Below are positions 38,212 to 46,468 of a stretch of 64,000 nt of DNA, piece after piece. This stretch comes from Candidatus Pantoea gossypiicola (GTDB taxonomy: Bacteria; Pseudomonadota; Gammaproteobacteria; Enterobacterales; Enterobacteriaceae), in NCBI RefSeq assembly GCF_008632075.1, contig NZ_VWVM01000007.1, positions 186,001-250,000 on the forward strand, written 5' to 3'. How positions within the stretch are numbered: position 1 is the stretch's first letter; the number at the start of each line of letters is the position of its first letter. The notes below the pieces were generated by a model. It was given only the letters and a program-made list of their open reading frames with translations. It made no database searches and had not been told where the DNA came from. Both the position numbers and the translations under genes were made by a program.

Positions 38212-38961
38212 ATGAAAAAGGCTAATTTCTTATTGATTTGTTTAATTTTTTTATTTTCTCCTCTGGCCAATGCCACTGATGTTTACATTTATCTGGTTCG
38301 TCACGGGCAAACGCTTTTCAATCTTACAGGTCAGGTGCAGGGATGGAGTGATTCGCCGCTCACTGAAAAAGGGATTTCTCAGGCAACACGTGCAGGAAAA
38401 GGATTATCAAATGTCGATTTTAAAACGGCTTTTAGCAGTGATGCTGGCAGAGCGCGAGCAACGGCCCGGATAATCCTTGCTGAAAACAAAAGCCCCAGCA
38501 AGCCTGATGTTACTGAGTTAACAGAGCTCAGAGAGTGGGGATATGGGGGATTCGAAGGACGTGATGATGCGGAATTGTGGCAGCCTCTTTTTGCTGCAAA
38601 GCATGTGGAGTTCAAAAAAGACTGGTCAACATGGGAAAACTTTACCGCCAGAATGAGTGACAAAGAAATCGCCGATGCGATTGCTCATAACGACAAGACT
38701 GGAATGGCAGAAAATTATGCGCAAATCACCGCCAGACTAAGGGAAGGGATCGAGAAAATTGTAAAAGAAACAGCAGAAAAAGGGGGCGGAAATAGTCTGG
38801 TCATATCTCATGGAAGCGCCATACCTACCCTGCTTTCTCTCTTTACACCTGAGCAATATCATGGCGAAAGTATCGGCAATGTCAGTCTGACAATTTTGCA
38901 TTACCATGATGGAATTTTTACCATTAAAACCTTAGGCGACACACATTATATGCACGACTAG
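38212..38961 (+). CDS. Exported histidine-phosphatase-superfamily protein
   Basis: This 249-residue protein has a Sec signal peptide (MKKANFLLICLIFLFSPLANA) and then a phosphoglycerate-mutase-like phosphatase domain. The catalytic 'LVRHGQTLFN', 'FSSDAGRARATARII', the acid Glu region 'LREWGYGGFEG' and the second His in 'LVISHGSAIPTL' are all present. It should act in the periplasm on a phosphorylated compound. It is in the same low-G+C block as the PTS genes, 131 bp after them and on the same strand. It is the last gene before the right-hand direct repeat. Confidence 0.87.
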   Translation: MKKANFLLICLIFLFSPLANATDVYIYLVRHGQTLFNLTGQVQGWSDSPLTEKGISQATRAGKGLSNVDFKTAFSSDAGRARATARIILAENKSPSKPDVTELTELREWGYGGFEGRDDAELWQPLFAAKHVEFKKDWSTWENFTARMSDKEIADAIAHNDKTGMAENYAQITARLREGIEKIVKETAEKGGGNSLVISHGSAIPTLLSLFTPEQYHGESIGNVSLTILHYHDGIFTIKTLGDTHYMHD

Positions 38962-39054
38962 CGAGAGATAATCACCTGAGAAATACTGCAACGATCTGCT
39001 CTATGGATCGTCGAGACCAGCCCCGAGGATGGCGCTCAATGCCAGGGCTGTCTC

Positions 39055-39092
39055 TCCGCGCCAGCGAAAGGGTTAAGGCACGCAAAGTGAAG
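39055..39092. repeat. Right copy of 38-bp perfect direct repeat bracketing the island
   Basis: It is identical over 38 bp and in the same orientation to 19250-19287. It lies 57 bp before the LysR start at 39150. If the island were removed by recombination between copies, the FemAB-like gene (start 19203) and this LysR gene would be divergent neighbours with a gap of about 141 bp, an ordinary promoter arrangement. Confidence 0.9.
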
Positions 39093-39149
39093 GCTGCATC
39101 GCCTGACTGCAGCTTCTATACTGCGACTTTACTTCCACAGGACTTCGCC

Positions 39150-40067
39150 ATGGATCGACTCGATTGTGACCGGATGTTTGTCACGGTGCTGGAAACCGGC
39201 AGCTTTTCAGCGGCAGCGTTGCGTCTCGGTACCAGCAGCAGTCAGGCTTCTAAACTGGTTTCAAAGCTGGAGCAGCAGCTCGGCGTCCAGCTGTTTAAGC
39301 GTAGCACGCGCGCCCTCTCGCCCACCGACGTTGGCCGCAGCTATTATGAGCGGGTTAAAAACCTGCTCGATGCGTTTGAGACGCTGGATGCCAGCGTGCG
39401 TGAAAGCGCCACCACACCTACCGGCCGGCTGAAAATCAGCGCGCCTGGCTCCTTTGGCACGGCGGTGCTCTCTCAGGTACTGGTGGCGTTTGCCCGGCGC
39501 TATCCGCTGATTGAACTGGATGTCAGCTTTTCCGACCGGGCCGTGAACATCGTCGATGAGGGATTTGATATGGCGATCCGCATCGGCAACCTCAGCGACA
39601 GCAGTCTGGTCGCGCGCAAGCTGGGCGACGTGCATGTCCGCATAGCGGCCTCACCGATCTATCTTGAGCAGTTCGGTACGCCACAGCACTGGCGGGACAT
39701 GGCGCAGCACCAGTGCATTATCGACACCAATTTCCGCGATCCCTGGCACTGGCCGTTTGTCAGCGGTGACGGCAGCAACGAGATTGTCACCATGCCGGTT
39801 CGGGGCCGTCTGCGCTTTGCCAACACCGAAGCCTGTCTGCAGGCAGTGATGGCCGGATTAGGTATTGCGCGTCTGCCCGGTTTCATCGCCACTCCTGCGC
39901 TGCAACAGGGTGATATTGTCCGGCTGCTGGATAACTTCGACACGCCGCCGCTGGGCCTGTTTGTGGTCTATCCACCCGCCCGTCATCTGGCGCACCGGGC
40001 GCGCCTGCTCATCGACTTTCTGGTGAGCCACTTTACCCACTTCCCGCCCGTGGGATTTCTTCCATAA
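39150..40067 (+). CDS. LysR-family transcriptional regulator
   Basis: This 305-residue regulator has an N-terminal helix-turn-helix ('GSFSAAALRLGTSSSQASKL') and an effector-binding domain. The ATG at 39150 has AGGAC upstream. The frame is open back to 39003, but that stretch crosses the 38-bp repeat and is not homologous. It precedes a glutathionyl-hydroquinone reductase gene on the same strand, 86 bp away. Regulators of this branch often control oxidoreductases or glutathione transferases. Confidence 0.9.
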   Translation: MDRLDCDRMFVTVLETGSFSAAALRLGTSSSQASKLVSKLEQQLGVQLFKRSTRALSPTDVGRSYYERVKNLLDAFETLDASVRESATTPTGRLKISAPGSFGTAVLSQVLVAFARRYPLIELDVSFSDRAVNIVDEGFDMAIRIGNLSDSSLVARKLGDVHVRIAASPIYLEQFGTPQHWRDMAQHQCIIDTNFRDPWHWPFVSGDGSNEIVTMPVRGRLRFANTEACLQAVMAGLGIARLPGFIATPALQQGDIVRLLDNFDTPPLGLFVVYPPARHLAHRARLLIDFLVSHFTHFPPVGFLP

Positions 40068-40153
40068 TGGAAGAAATGATTGTCTTTATAACCGGATTAT
40101 CAGCCGTTTAGTCATCAGTTAAGCTGCTTCTCAAAACAGAGAGGAGTCGCGCG

Positions 40154-41095
40154 ATGTTAGTAGAAGGCAAATGGAGTAGTGACTGGCATCCGGTGCAGGC
40201 TACCGATAAACAGGGCGGCTTCGTCCGTCAGACGTCCGGTTTCCGGCATTTTATCAGCAGCGATGGCTCCACGGCATTCGCCGCCGAACCCGATCGCTAC
40301 CACCTCTATGTAGCGCTGATCTGTCCATGGGCGTCGCGTGCGCTGATCGCCCGTAAGCTCAAGGGGCTGGAATCGCTGATCGGCGTGACGGTGGTCGAGC
40401 CGCAGCTTGGCGCTCAGGGCTGGCGCTTCGGCAACTTTCCCGGCGCGCAGGCGGACCCGCTGAATAACGCGCAATACCTGCATGAAATTTATACCCGCGT
40501 CGCGCCCGACTATACCGGACGGGCCACTGTGCCGGTGCTATGGGACAAAAAAACCGCCACCATCGTCAGCAACGAGTCTGCGGACATTGTGCGCATGTTT
40601 AACAGCGGCTTTGGCGATCTGGCCGATAACCGCATCGACCTTTATCCCGCCGCGCTGCGTGCGGAGATTGATGCGCTGAATGAGAGCCTCTATCCGCGTC
40701 TGAATAACGGTGTTTATCGCGCGGGCTTCGCCACCACCTCAGTCAGCTATCAGCAGGCGTTTAATGACGTTTTCAGCCAGCTCGATGAACTGGAGGCGCT
40801 GCTCAGCGATGGTCGTACTTTCCTGCTGGGTGAACGGCTGACGGAAACCGACATCCGGCTGTTTGTGACCCTGATTCGCTTTGACGTCGCCTATCATGGC
40901 CTGTTCAAATGCAACCTGCGCCGGATCCGCGACTATACGCTGCTGAACCGCTATCTTAAGAGCATGTTGTCGGTCTCTGGCGTACGTGAAACGGTCAACA
41001 TTGACCATATCAAACAGGGTTACTACTCGATCAAGGCGCTGAACCCGAACGGCATCGTTCCGGCGGGTCCTGATCTGAGTGAATACGGTTTATAA
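40154..41095 (+). CDS. yqjG: Glutathionyl-hydroquinone reductase (YqjG-like, GST Xi class)
   Basis: This 313-residue enzyme removes glutathione from glutathionyl-hydroquinones, helping detoxify quinones. The catalytic Cys lies in 'LICPWASRALIARKL'. A thioredoxin-like N-terminal part and an all-helical C-terminal part ('ERLTETDIRLFVTLIRFD') give the Xi-class layout. The family typically has CPWA followed by His; here it is Ser. It is nine bases before the esterase gene. Confidence 0.9.
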   Translation: MLVEGKWSSDWHPVQATDKQGGFVRQTSGFRHFISSDGSTAFAAEPDRYHLYVALICPWASRALIARKLKGLESLIGVTVVEPQLGAQGWRFGNFPGAQADPLNNAQYLHEIYTRVAPDYTGRATVPVLWDKKTATIVSNESADIVRMFNSGFGDLADNRIDLYPAALRAEIDALNESLYPRLNNGVYRAGFATTSVSYQQAFNDVFSQLDELEALLSDGRTFLLGERLTETDIRLFVTLIRFDVAYHGLFKCNLRRIRDYTLLNRYLKSMLSVSGVRETVNIDHIKQGYYSIKALNPNGIVPAGPDLSEYGL

Positions 41096-41103
41096 ATGGA
41101 GCA

Positions 41104-41712
41104 ATGATGGCAAAAGCACTGGTGATTTTTCTGCATGGCGTGGGCAGTAACGGCGACGATCTGGCACCGATTGGCCGTCACTGGGCGACGCTGTTGCCGG
41201 ATGTGGTTTTTGCCTCTCCTAATGCACCTGAACGTTTCCCCGCCGGTTTTGGCTGGCAGTGGTTCAGCCTGGCAGACGTGACGCCAGAGAACCGGCCTGG
41301 TCGGGTTCGGGCGGCACGGGCCGCGTTTGATGCGACCCTCAGCGAAATCGTCGCGCAGCACGGCTTTGCCGACCGCTGGCAGGATGTGGTGCTGGTGGGC
41401 TTCTCTCAGGGGTCGATCATGGCGCTGGATGCGCTGGCGTCTGGCCGTTATCCGCTGGCGGGCGTGGTCGCCTTTTCCGGTCGCCTGGCGGTTGACGGCG
41501 AATTAACCCCGCAGGCTCATGTGCCCGCGCTGCTGATCCACGGTCAGGCCGATGAAGTCATCCCGTGGCAGGAGAGCGAATCTGCGGCGGCCCGGCTGCG
41601 AGCCGCAGCGGTGCCGGTCGACGCGCGCTTTGAACCCGCCACCGGCCACACCATTTCTGTTCAGGGTGCCATGCACGCCGCCGCGTTTATCGGGCAGTGC
41701 TTACAGGATTAA
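41104..41712 (+). CDS. Alpha/beta-hydrolase, phospholipase/carboxylesterase family (YpfH-like)
   Basis: This 202-residue esterase has the nucleophile Ser in 'GFSQGSIMALD', the Asp in 'LIHGQADEVIPW' and the His in 'TGHTISV'. It resembles E. coli YpfH, a cytoplasmic esterase of broad short-chain specificity. ATG codons at 41104 and 41107 are both possible, and the second has better spacing from GGAG. The stop overlaps the convergent isomerase gene by four bases. Confidence 0.9.
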   Translation: MMAKALVIFLHGVGSNGDDLAPIGRHWATLLPDVVFASPNAPERFPAGFGWQWFSLADVTPENRPGRVRAARAAFDATLSEIVAQHGFADRWQDVVLVGFSQGSIMALDALASGRYPLAGVVAFSGRLAVDGELTPQAHVPALLIHGQADEVIPWQESESAAARLRAAAVPVDARFEPATGHTISVQGAMHAAAFIGQCLQD

Positions 41713-42524
41713 CCCCAGTAGCGCGTTAACGCCTGCCAGGCATGGCGGGCAGCCACGTCGGGCGGCAGGCGTTTCAGCGCATCGTTAAAGACTTCAATCC
41801 CCACCGGTCCCTGATAGCCCGCGCTTTTGAGCTTATCGACAAAGCGCTCAACGTCGATAATCCCATCGCCGGGCAGCAGACGCTGGTGCTTCGCCATCGC
41901 CATCAGGCTCTGCTTATCCTGCGCGGGAACGGCGGCCATGTCACACAGCTGCACTTCATAGATGCGATCGGCGGGAATGTTATCCAGATGGGAGGCATCA
42001 CCGCCCAGCGCACAGATATGGAACAGATCGACCACCAGCCCGATATTGGGCTGATCGAGCCGCTGCAATCGCTGCCACGCCAGCGGCAGCGTGTTATCTA
42101 CGCTGCACCAGGCCATCGGCTCATACATAATGCGCATGTTGTATCGCGCAGCTTCAGAGGCCATCCAGCGCAGGTCATCGTCAATCTGATCGGCACAGCA
42201 ATCTTCACGGGTGCTGGCCGGTGCCTGAATGGTGTCACAGCCCAGCGCCTGGGCAATCTGTATAAACTGGCGCAGCTCTTCGCGCTTCTGAGATCGCAGC
42301 GCGCTGGGTGCGCCGGTGAAATCACGCAGCACCTGCAGATTGGTAAAGCCGGGTCCCTGTCGTGCGCTGATCTCAGCCAGTGCCGCTGCACCGCCTTCAT
42401 ACGCGTCGACATCCTCGCGCCAGATCTCGACCTGATCAAAACCGGCGTCACGCGCCGCCTGGAGCTTCTGGCCGGGTTCACCGTTTAACAACACCAGGTT
42501 AAGGAAGGTGGGATTGGTTCGCAT
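41709..42524 (-). CDS. TIM-barrel sugar phosphate isomerase/epimerase
   Basis: This 271-residue AP-endonuclease-2-like TIM barrel has conserved metal-binding acidic and His residues ('GFDQVEIWREDVDAYEGG', 'MRIMYEPMAW', 'IGLVVDLFHICALG', 'VGIEVFNDAL'). Members act on sugars, inosose or hydroxypyruvate. No neighbour gives away the substrate. It is convergent with the esterase gene. Confidence 0.88.
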   Translation of the reverse strand: MRTNPTFLNLVLLNGEPGQKLQAARDAGFDQVEIWREDVDAYEGGAAALAEISARQGPGFTNLQVLRDFTGAPSALRSQKREELRQFIQIAQALGCDTIQAPASTREDCCADQIDDDLRWMASEAARYNMRIMYEPMAWCSVDNTLPLAWQRLQRLDQPNIGLVVDLFHICALGGDASHLDNIPADRIYEVQLCDMAAVPAQDKQSLMAMAKHQRLLPGDGIIDVERFVDKLKSAGYQGPVGIEVFNDALKRLPPDVAARHAWQALTRYWG

Positions 42525-42645
42525 TGCTCGGCTCCTTAATCGTCCGGAATAATCGGTGAGGTTCAGCGTCAGCGCCGCGCATTATCCGATGCACGGCGCT
42601 GATGCCCGAAATCAGCATCTCGTAAGCGGTATGACGCGCACCGGG

Positions 42646-43023
42646 TCAACCCAGCAGCGTGACCAGTGCGAAACCGGCAAACGCCATCAGCAGCGAGCCA
42701 ATCACATGCACCAGCGCGCTGGCCATCGCCCAGAAATACTTCCCTGATTGTAGCAACCCCATTAATTCCGCAGTGAAAGAGGAGAACGTCGTCAGCCCGC
42801 CGCAGAGTCCGGTGACGATTAACAGTTTCCAGATCGGGTCGATGTCGGGATGGCGGACAAACCAGGCCATCGCCCCGCCGATGACCAGACCGCCGATCAG
42901 ATTCACCAGCAGCGTGCCGGGTGGCAGGTTGGGAAAGAGTGCATTAAAACGCATCGCGAACAGCCAGCGCAGTACGCAGCCGGCAGAGCCGCCGATCATC
43001 ACAGCCAGTAACGGTTTAAACAT
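42646..43023 (-). CDS. crcB: Fluoride channel CrcB (Fluc)
   Basis: This 125-residue four-helix membrane protein exports fluoride as a dual-topology dimer. The family motifs 'GGSAGCVLRWLFAMRFN', 'PPGTLLVNLIGG' and 'GLCGGLTTFSSFTAE' are present, the last carrying the Phe pair and Ser/Thr of the pore. The ATG at 43023 has AGGAGCA upstream; an open frame up to 43089 runs into the leader and is not used. A fluoride riboswitch lies about 95-150 bases upstream. Confidence 0.95.
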   Translation of the reverse strand: MFKPLLAVMIGGSAGCVLRWLFAMRFNALFPNLPPGTLLVNLIGGLVIGGAMAWFVRHPDIDPIWKLLIVTGLCGGLTTFSSFTAELMGLLQSGKYFWAMASALVHVIGSLLMAFAGFALVTLLG

Positions 43024-43079
43024 GTCTTGCTCCTGATTACAGAGTAATGCGGGGCTGGGGGGAGGGCAGAGATAAACTG

Positions 43080-43122
43080 CGCCTGACACCTTAGCTCCCG
43101 CGAAAGGATTGAGTGTCAGGCG
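43080..43122 (-). promoter_or_regulatory. Hairpin overlapping the riboswitch (expression platform)
   Basis: CGCCTGACAC (minus strand, 43122-43113) and GTGTCAGGCG (43089-43080) form a perfect 10-bp stem with a 23-base loop. The first arm uses the ACGCC bases that also close the aptamer P1, so the two structures exclude each other. No T-run follows the hairpin, so it does not look like a standard intrinsic terminator. Confidence 0.7.
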
Positions 43123-43176
43123 TCATCAGCCGGTGTTAAGCCCACCGGCGGTTGGGAAAGGTGGCACGCCATCACC
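43117..43176 (-). ncRNA. Fluoride riboswitch (crcB motif)
   Basis: Reading the minus strand from 43176, GGTGATGGCGTGCCACC is followed by a hairpin CGCCGGTG...CACCGG and then CTGATGACGCCTG. This matches the crcB-motif consensus in order. GGTG can pair with CACC (pseudoknot), GGCGT with ACGCC (P1) and GCCGGTG with CACCGGC (P2). The aptamer lies in the leader of crcB and should switch expression on when fluoride binds. Confidence 0.93.
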
Positions 43177-43302
43177 TTGAGCCGGTGATAATACGACGCC
43201 CGTTTCGGGCTGGCAAGAGTGCGCGCAGGGCGGCTGAATCGCTTGACGATGTGACTATTACCGGGGTAATGCTGAAGGTTTACAGCCTGTTGCGGAGAGC
43301 CT

Positions 43303-44223
43303 ATGCGTACCCTGATTTTTGATACTGATATCGGCGTGGATGACGCCTTTGCGCTGGCTTATGCGGCGCGGACGCAGCATCTGCTGGGGATTACCACGGT
43401 TTTTGGCAACGTGGCGGTGGGTCAGGCGGTGAAAAATGCCCGTCTATTCTGCGATAAAATGGCGATTAGCGCGACGGTCTGGCGCGGCTGTTCACGGCCG
43501 CTGGCGCTGGCCCCCTCTGCGCCCGCCAGGCTGCACGGGGAAGATGGGCTGGGCGATGCGTTTGATAATGCGTTTAGCGATCAGGCACCGGGCGCGGTGC
43601 AGTTTATTATCGACAGCGTGCGGGGGCAGCCGCATCAGATCACCCTGGTGGCGATTGGTCCGCTGACCAATATCGCCACGGCCATTAATCAGGCACCGGA
43701 TATTATTCCGCTGGTGAAAGAGCTGGTGATTATGGGCGGTGCGTTTGGCACCGACGGCCACAGCGGCAACGTGACGCCCTTCAGTGAATTCAATATCTGG
43801 AAAGATCCGCACGCCGCCGATCAGGTACTTGCCTCGGCGCTGAACGTGGTGGTGATCCCGCTGGATGTCACGCACAAGGTGCTGATCAGCGGCGAAGAGG
43901 TTCAGCGTCTGAATCAGCCGGTGCTGAGCGCGATCTGTCGCCCTTACCTGGCTTACAGCCTGGCAAAAGAGGGTTTTGCGGGCATGGCGCTGCACGACAC
44001 CCTGGCGGTGGCCTGGCTGACGCTGCCGCAGGCCTTTACGCTCACCGAAAGCCCGCTGCGGGTGATTACCGAGGGCATCGCCTGCGGTCAGACAGTGCGT
44101 AAACTGAACGCGCTGGCATCACGAGCCGATCCGTTTGCCGGTCTGCCCGCCCAGCGTATTGCGCTCGGCGTGGATGCCGACGCGGTGCGGGCGCACTTCT
44201 TTGAGACCCTCACCGCGCCCTGA
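43303..44223 (+). CDS. Nucleoside hydrolase
   Basis: This 306-residue enzyme splits ribonucleosides into base and ribose. The calcium-binding N-terminal motif 'FDTDIGVDDAFALAYAARTQ' (DTDxGxDDxxAL) is complete, as are 'TLVAIGPLTNIATA', 'VIMGGAF' and the later 'FAGMALHDTLAVAWL'. It resembles the Rih proteins, but which of RihA, RihB or RihC it matches cannot be settled here. It diverges from crcB. Confidence 0.92.
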   Translation: MRTLIFDTDIGVDDAFALAYAARTQHLLGITTVFGNVAVGQAVKNARLFCDKMAISATVWRGCSRPLALAPSAPARLHGEDGLGDAFDNAFSDQAPGAVQFIIDSVRGQPHQITLVAIGPLTNIATAINQAPDIIPLVKELVIMGGAFGTDGHSGNVTPFSEFNIWKDPHAADQVLASALNVVVIPLDVTHKVLISGEEVQRLNQPVLSAICRPYLAYSLAKEGFAGMALHDTLAVAWLTLPQAFTLTESPLRVITEGIACGQTVRKLNALASRADPFAGLPAQRIALGVDADAVRAHFFETLTAP

Positions 44224-44229
44224 ATCACG

Positions 44230-45258
44230 TTACCTGTCGAAGTGAATCACGCCTTTGATCAGTTCGCGATTGTTGATGACCTGCACCTCAAAGGTTTCAT
44301 CCAGCGTGGAGAAAGCCAGATGGTGATTCAGCATCATGTCGGCGCGCAGCTGGCCGCTGGCCATTAACGCACGCACCCGATCAAAGTCTTCACGGGTGGC
44401 GTTGCGGCTGCCCATCAGCGTGGCCTCTTTTTTGTGGAATTCACTGTCCGGGATGACCAGATCGCCTTTGTGCAGACCGACATAGACGATGGTTCCGCCG
44501 TGTCGCATCAGGTTGACCGCGTTATTCATCGCCGCAGGATTGCCGGTGGCGTCGATCACTTTCAGCGCCAGACGGCCACCAAACTGCTCGCGCAACGCAT
44601 TATCGAACACCTCATCAGCCGGATTCAGTGCCGCCAGCCCGAGCTGGTCCGCAACATGCTGGCGACGGAATTCGCTGGTATCCGCGACGACCACCTGTGC
44701 GCCGCTGGCGGCGGCAATAGCGGCGACACCCAGTCCAATCGGCCCGGCACCCACTACCAGCACCTGCTCATCCGCCCCGATTCCGGCACGCCGCACCGCA
44801 TGAGCGCTGATGGCAAACGGCTCAATCAGCGCGGCTGCTTCCGGTGCCACCTCATCTACCGCCAGCAGGGTGCTGACCGGTACGCTTAGATAGTCGCAGA
44901 AACCGCCATCCTGATGCACACCAATCACCGAGATCTGCTCACAGCAGTTGGTTTTGCCGCTCTGGCAGGCGTCGCAGCGCAGGCAGGAGATGTAGGGCAT
45001 CAATGCTACCCGCTGGCCCGGCTGAAAGCCCTCAGCGCCACTGCCCAGCGCCACCACTTCCGCACAGATTTCATGGCCCAGCACCCGTGGATAGCTGAAG
45101 AACGGCTGATTGCCGGACCAGGCGTGGATATCAGTGCCGCAGATCCCGGCGGTAAGGATTTTAATCAGCGCCTCGCCCGCGGCAGGCGTTGGGGTGTCGC
45201 GAGTCGCCCAGACCATCTTACGTGGTTCAGCGATGACCAGTGCTTTCATTGTTGTCAT
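44230..45258 (-). CDS. lgoD: L-galactonate 5-dehydrogenase (LgoD-like)
   Basis: This 342-residue zinc dehydrogenase oxidises L-galactonate to D-tagaturonate using NAD+. It has the catalytic zinc site ('GICGTDIHAW', 'LGHEI'), the structural four-Cys zinc lobe ('CLRCDACQSGKTNCC') and the Rossmann motif 'VVGAGPIGLGVAA'. Segments such as 'NQPFFSYPRVLGHEIC' and 'ISVIGVHQDGGF' closely resemble E. coli LgoD (YjjN). It diverges from the GntR gene, which with the following symporter completes the lgo set. Confidence 0.9.
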   Translation of the reverse strand: MTTMKALVIAEPRKMVWATRDTPTPAAGEALIKILTAGICGTDIHAWSGNQPFFSYPRVLGHEICAEVVALGSGAEGFQPGQRVALMPYISCLRCDACQSGKTNCCEQISVIGVHQDGGFCDYLSVPVSTLLAVDEVAPEAAALIEPFAISAHAVRRAGIGADEQVLVVGAGPIGLGVAAIAAASGAQVVVADTSEFRRQHVADQLGLAALNPADEVFDNALREQFGGRLALKVIDATGNPAAMNNAVNLMRHGGTIVYVGLHKGDLVIPDSEFHKKEATLMGSRNATREDFDRVRALMASGQLRADMMLNHHLAFSTLDETFEVQVINNRELIKGVIHFDR

Positions 45259-45395
45259 GGTGATTCTCCGGTTGTCCTGCTGGCAGTTATGGCGAATCCT
45301 GCTCGCCGCGCGGCGTTCGTTTGCGGGAAGTGTGAAGCACGGCGATTTTTTTGGGCTTTGAATGGTTTTTAATGCATAAAAAACCGGAGAGTGAG

Positions 45396-46298
45396 ATGAG
45401 TCACAGCCAGAATTTGCGTCAGAACGTGATCAACCAGATGCTGGAGAGCATTGCTCAGCGCCACATCTGTTCACCCCTGCCGCCGCAGGCGGCGCTGGCC
45501 GAGATGTTCAATATCAGCCGCACCACAGTGCGTCATACCCTGCACTATCTGCATCAGTGCGGCGTGCTGGATAAAGTCGATCAGACTTACGTTATCGTAC
45601 GTGAACCGCGCGATGATGACGGCTTTAGCGCCTTAACGCCGCCGATTGAGCAGCAGGCCAGCCACTTCGAGCAGATGTTTTTTAATATGATTAATCAGCG
45701 GCAGCTGGTGCCAGGCGACACCTTCAGCGAGCTGCAACTGGCGCAGCAGGTGAAGGTCAGTCCGGTAGTGGTACGCGAGTTTCTGCTGCGCTTTATGCGC
45801 TATGACCTGCTGGAGCCGGTGAAACGCGGCCAGTGGCGGATGAAGAAGTTTACGCAGGATTACGCCGAGAAGCTGTTTGAGCTGCGCGAGATGCTGGAAA
45901 CCCACGCCCTGAGCCGCTTCCTCAATCTTCCCGCCAGCGATGAGCGCTGGGTGCAGGCGCGGGATCTGCTGGATCGTCATCGATCAATGCGTGACACCAT
46001 TGCCAGTAATTATCGCCACTTTGCCGCGCTGGACCGCCAGATGCATTCGCTGATTTTATCCGCGGCCAACAACCCGTTTTTTAATCAGTCACTGGAGATT
46101 ATCTCGGTGATCTTTCACTCGCATTATCAGTGGGATGAGAGCGATCTCAAGCAGCGCAATATTGTGGCGCTGGAGGAGCATATGGCCATTCTCACCGCGC
46201 TGATTGGTCGTCAGGATATCGACGCACTCTGCGCCCTGCATAACCATCTGGCGACCGCCAAAACCTCGATGGTGCGCTCAATCGGTCAGTACAATTAA
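45396..46298 (+). CDS. lgoR: GntR/FadR-type regulator (LgoR-like)
   Basis: This 300-residue protein has two winged-helix-like parts ('AEMFNISRTTVRHTLHYLHQ' near the N-terminus, then 'FSELQLAQQVKVSPVVVREF') and a C-terminal FCD ligand-binding helical domain. The ATG at 45396 has GGAGAG upstream and is preferred over a TTG at 45351. In E. coli the lgo operon activator is a GntR protein. Its place between lgoD and lgoT supports that role here. Confidence 0.82.
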   Translation: MSHSQNLRQNVINQMLESIAQRHICSPLPPQAALAEMFNISRTTVRHTLHYLHQCGVLDKVDQTYVIVREPRDDDGFSALTPPIEQQASHFEQMFFNMINQRQLVPGDTFSELQLAQQVKVSPVVVREFLLRFMRYDLLEPVKRGQWRMKKFTQDYAEKLFELREMLETHALSRFLNLPASDERWVQARDLLDRHRSMRDTIASNYRHFAALDRQMHSLILSAANNPFFNQSLEIISVIFHSHYQWDESDLKQRNIVALEEHMAILTALIGRQDIDALCALHNHLATAKTSMVRSIGQYN

Positions 46299-46468
46299 AA
46301 ACCGATTAAAAACCACAAAGCATTAGCTCCCGCACGATTCAGAAACATCTTTGCAACATCCTTAACCCTTTGCTCGTAGTCTCGACTGCAACGTCACGGC
46401 GGCCTTTTGCCGCTGCGCGCAGACCCCTTCTCACCATAACGATAAGTACCCAGTTTCGGGAGAGTGCA

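Noticed and set aside
41742..42488. Plus-strand open frame (248 codons) opposite the TIM-barrel gene
   Set aside because: Antisense shadow. The minus-strand translation carries clear family motifs and this one does not.
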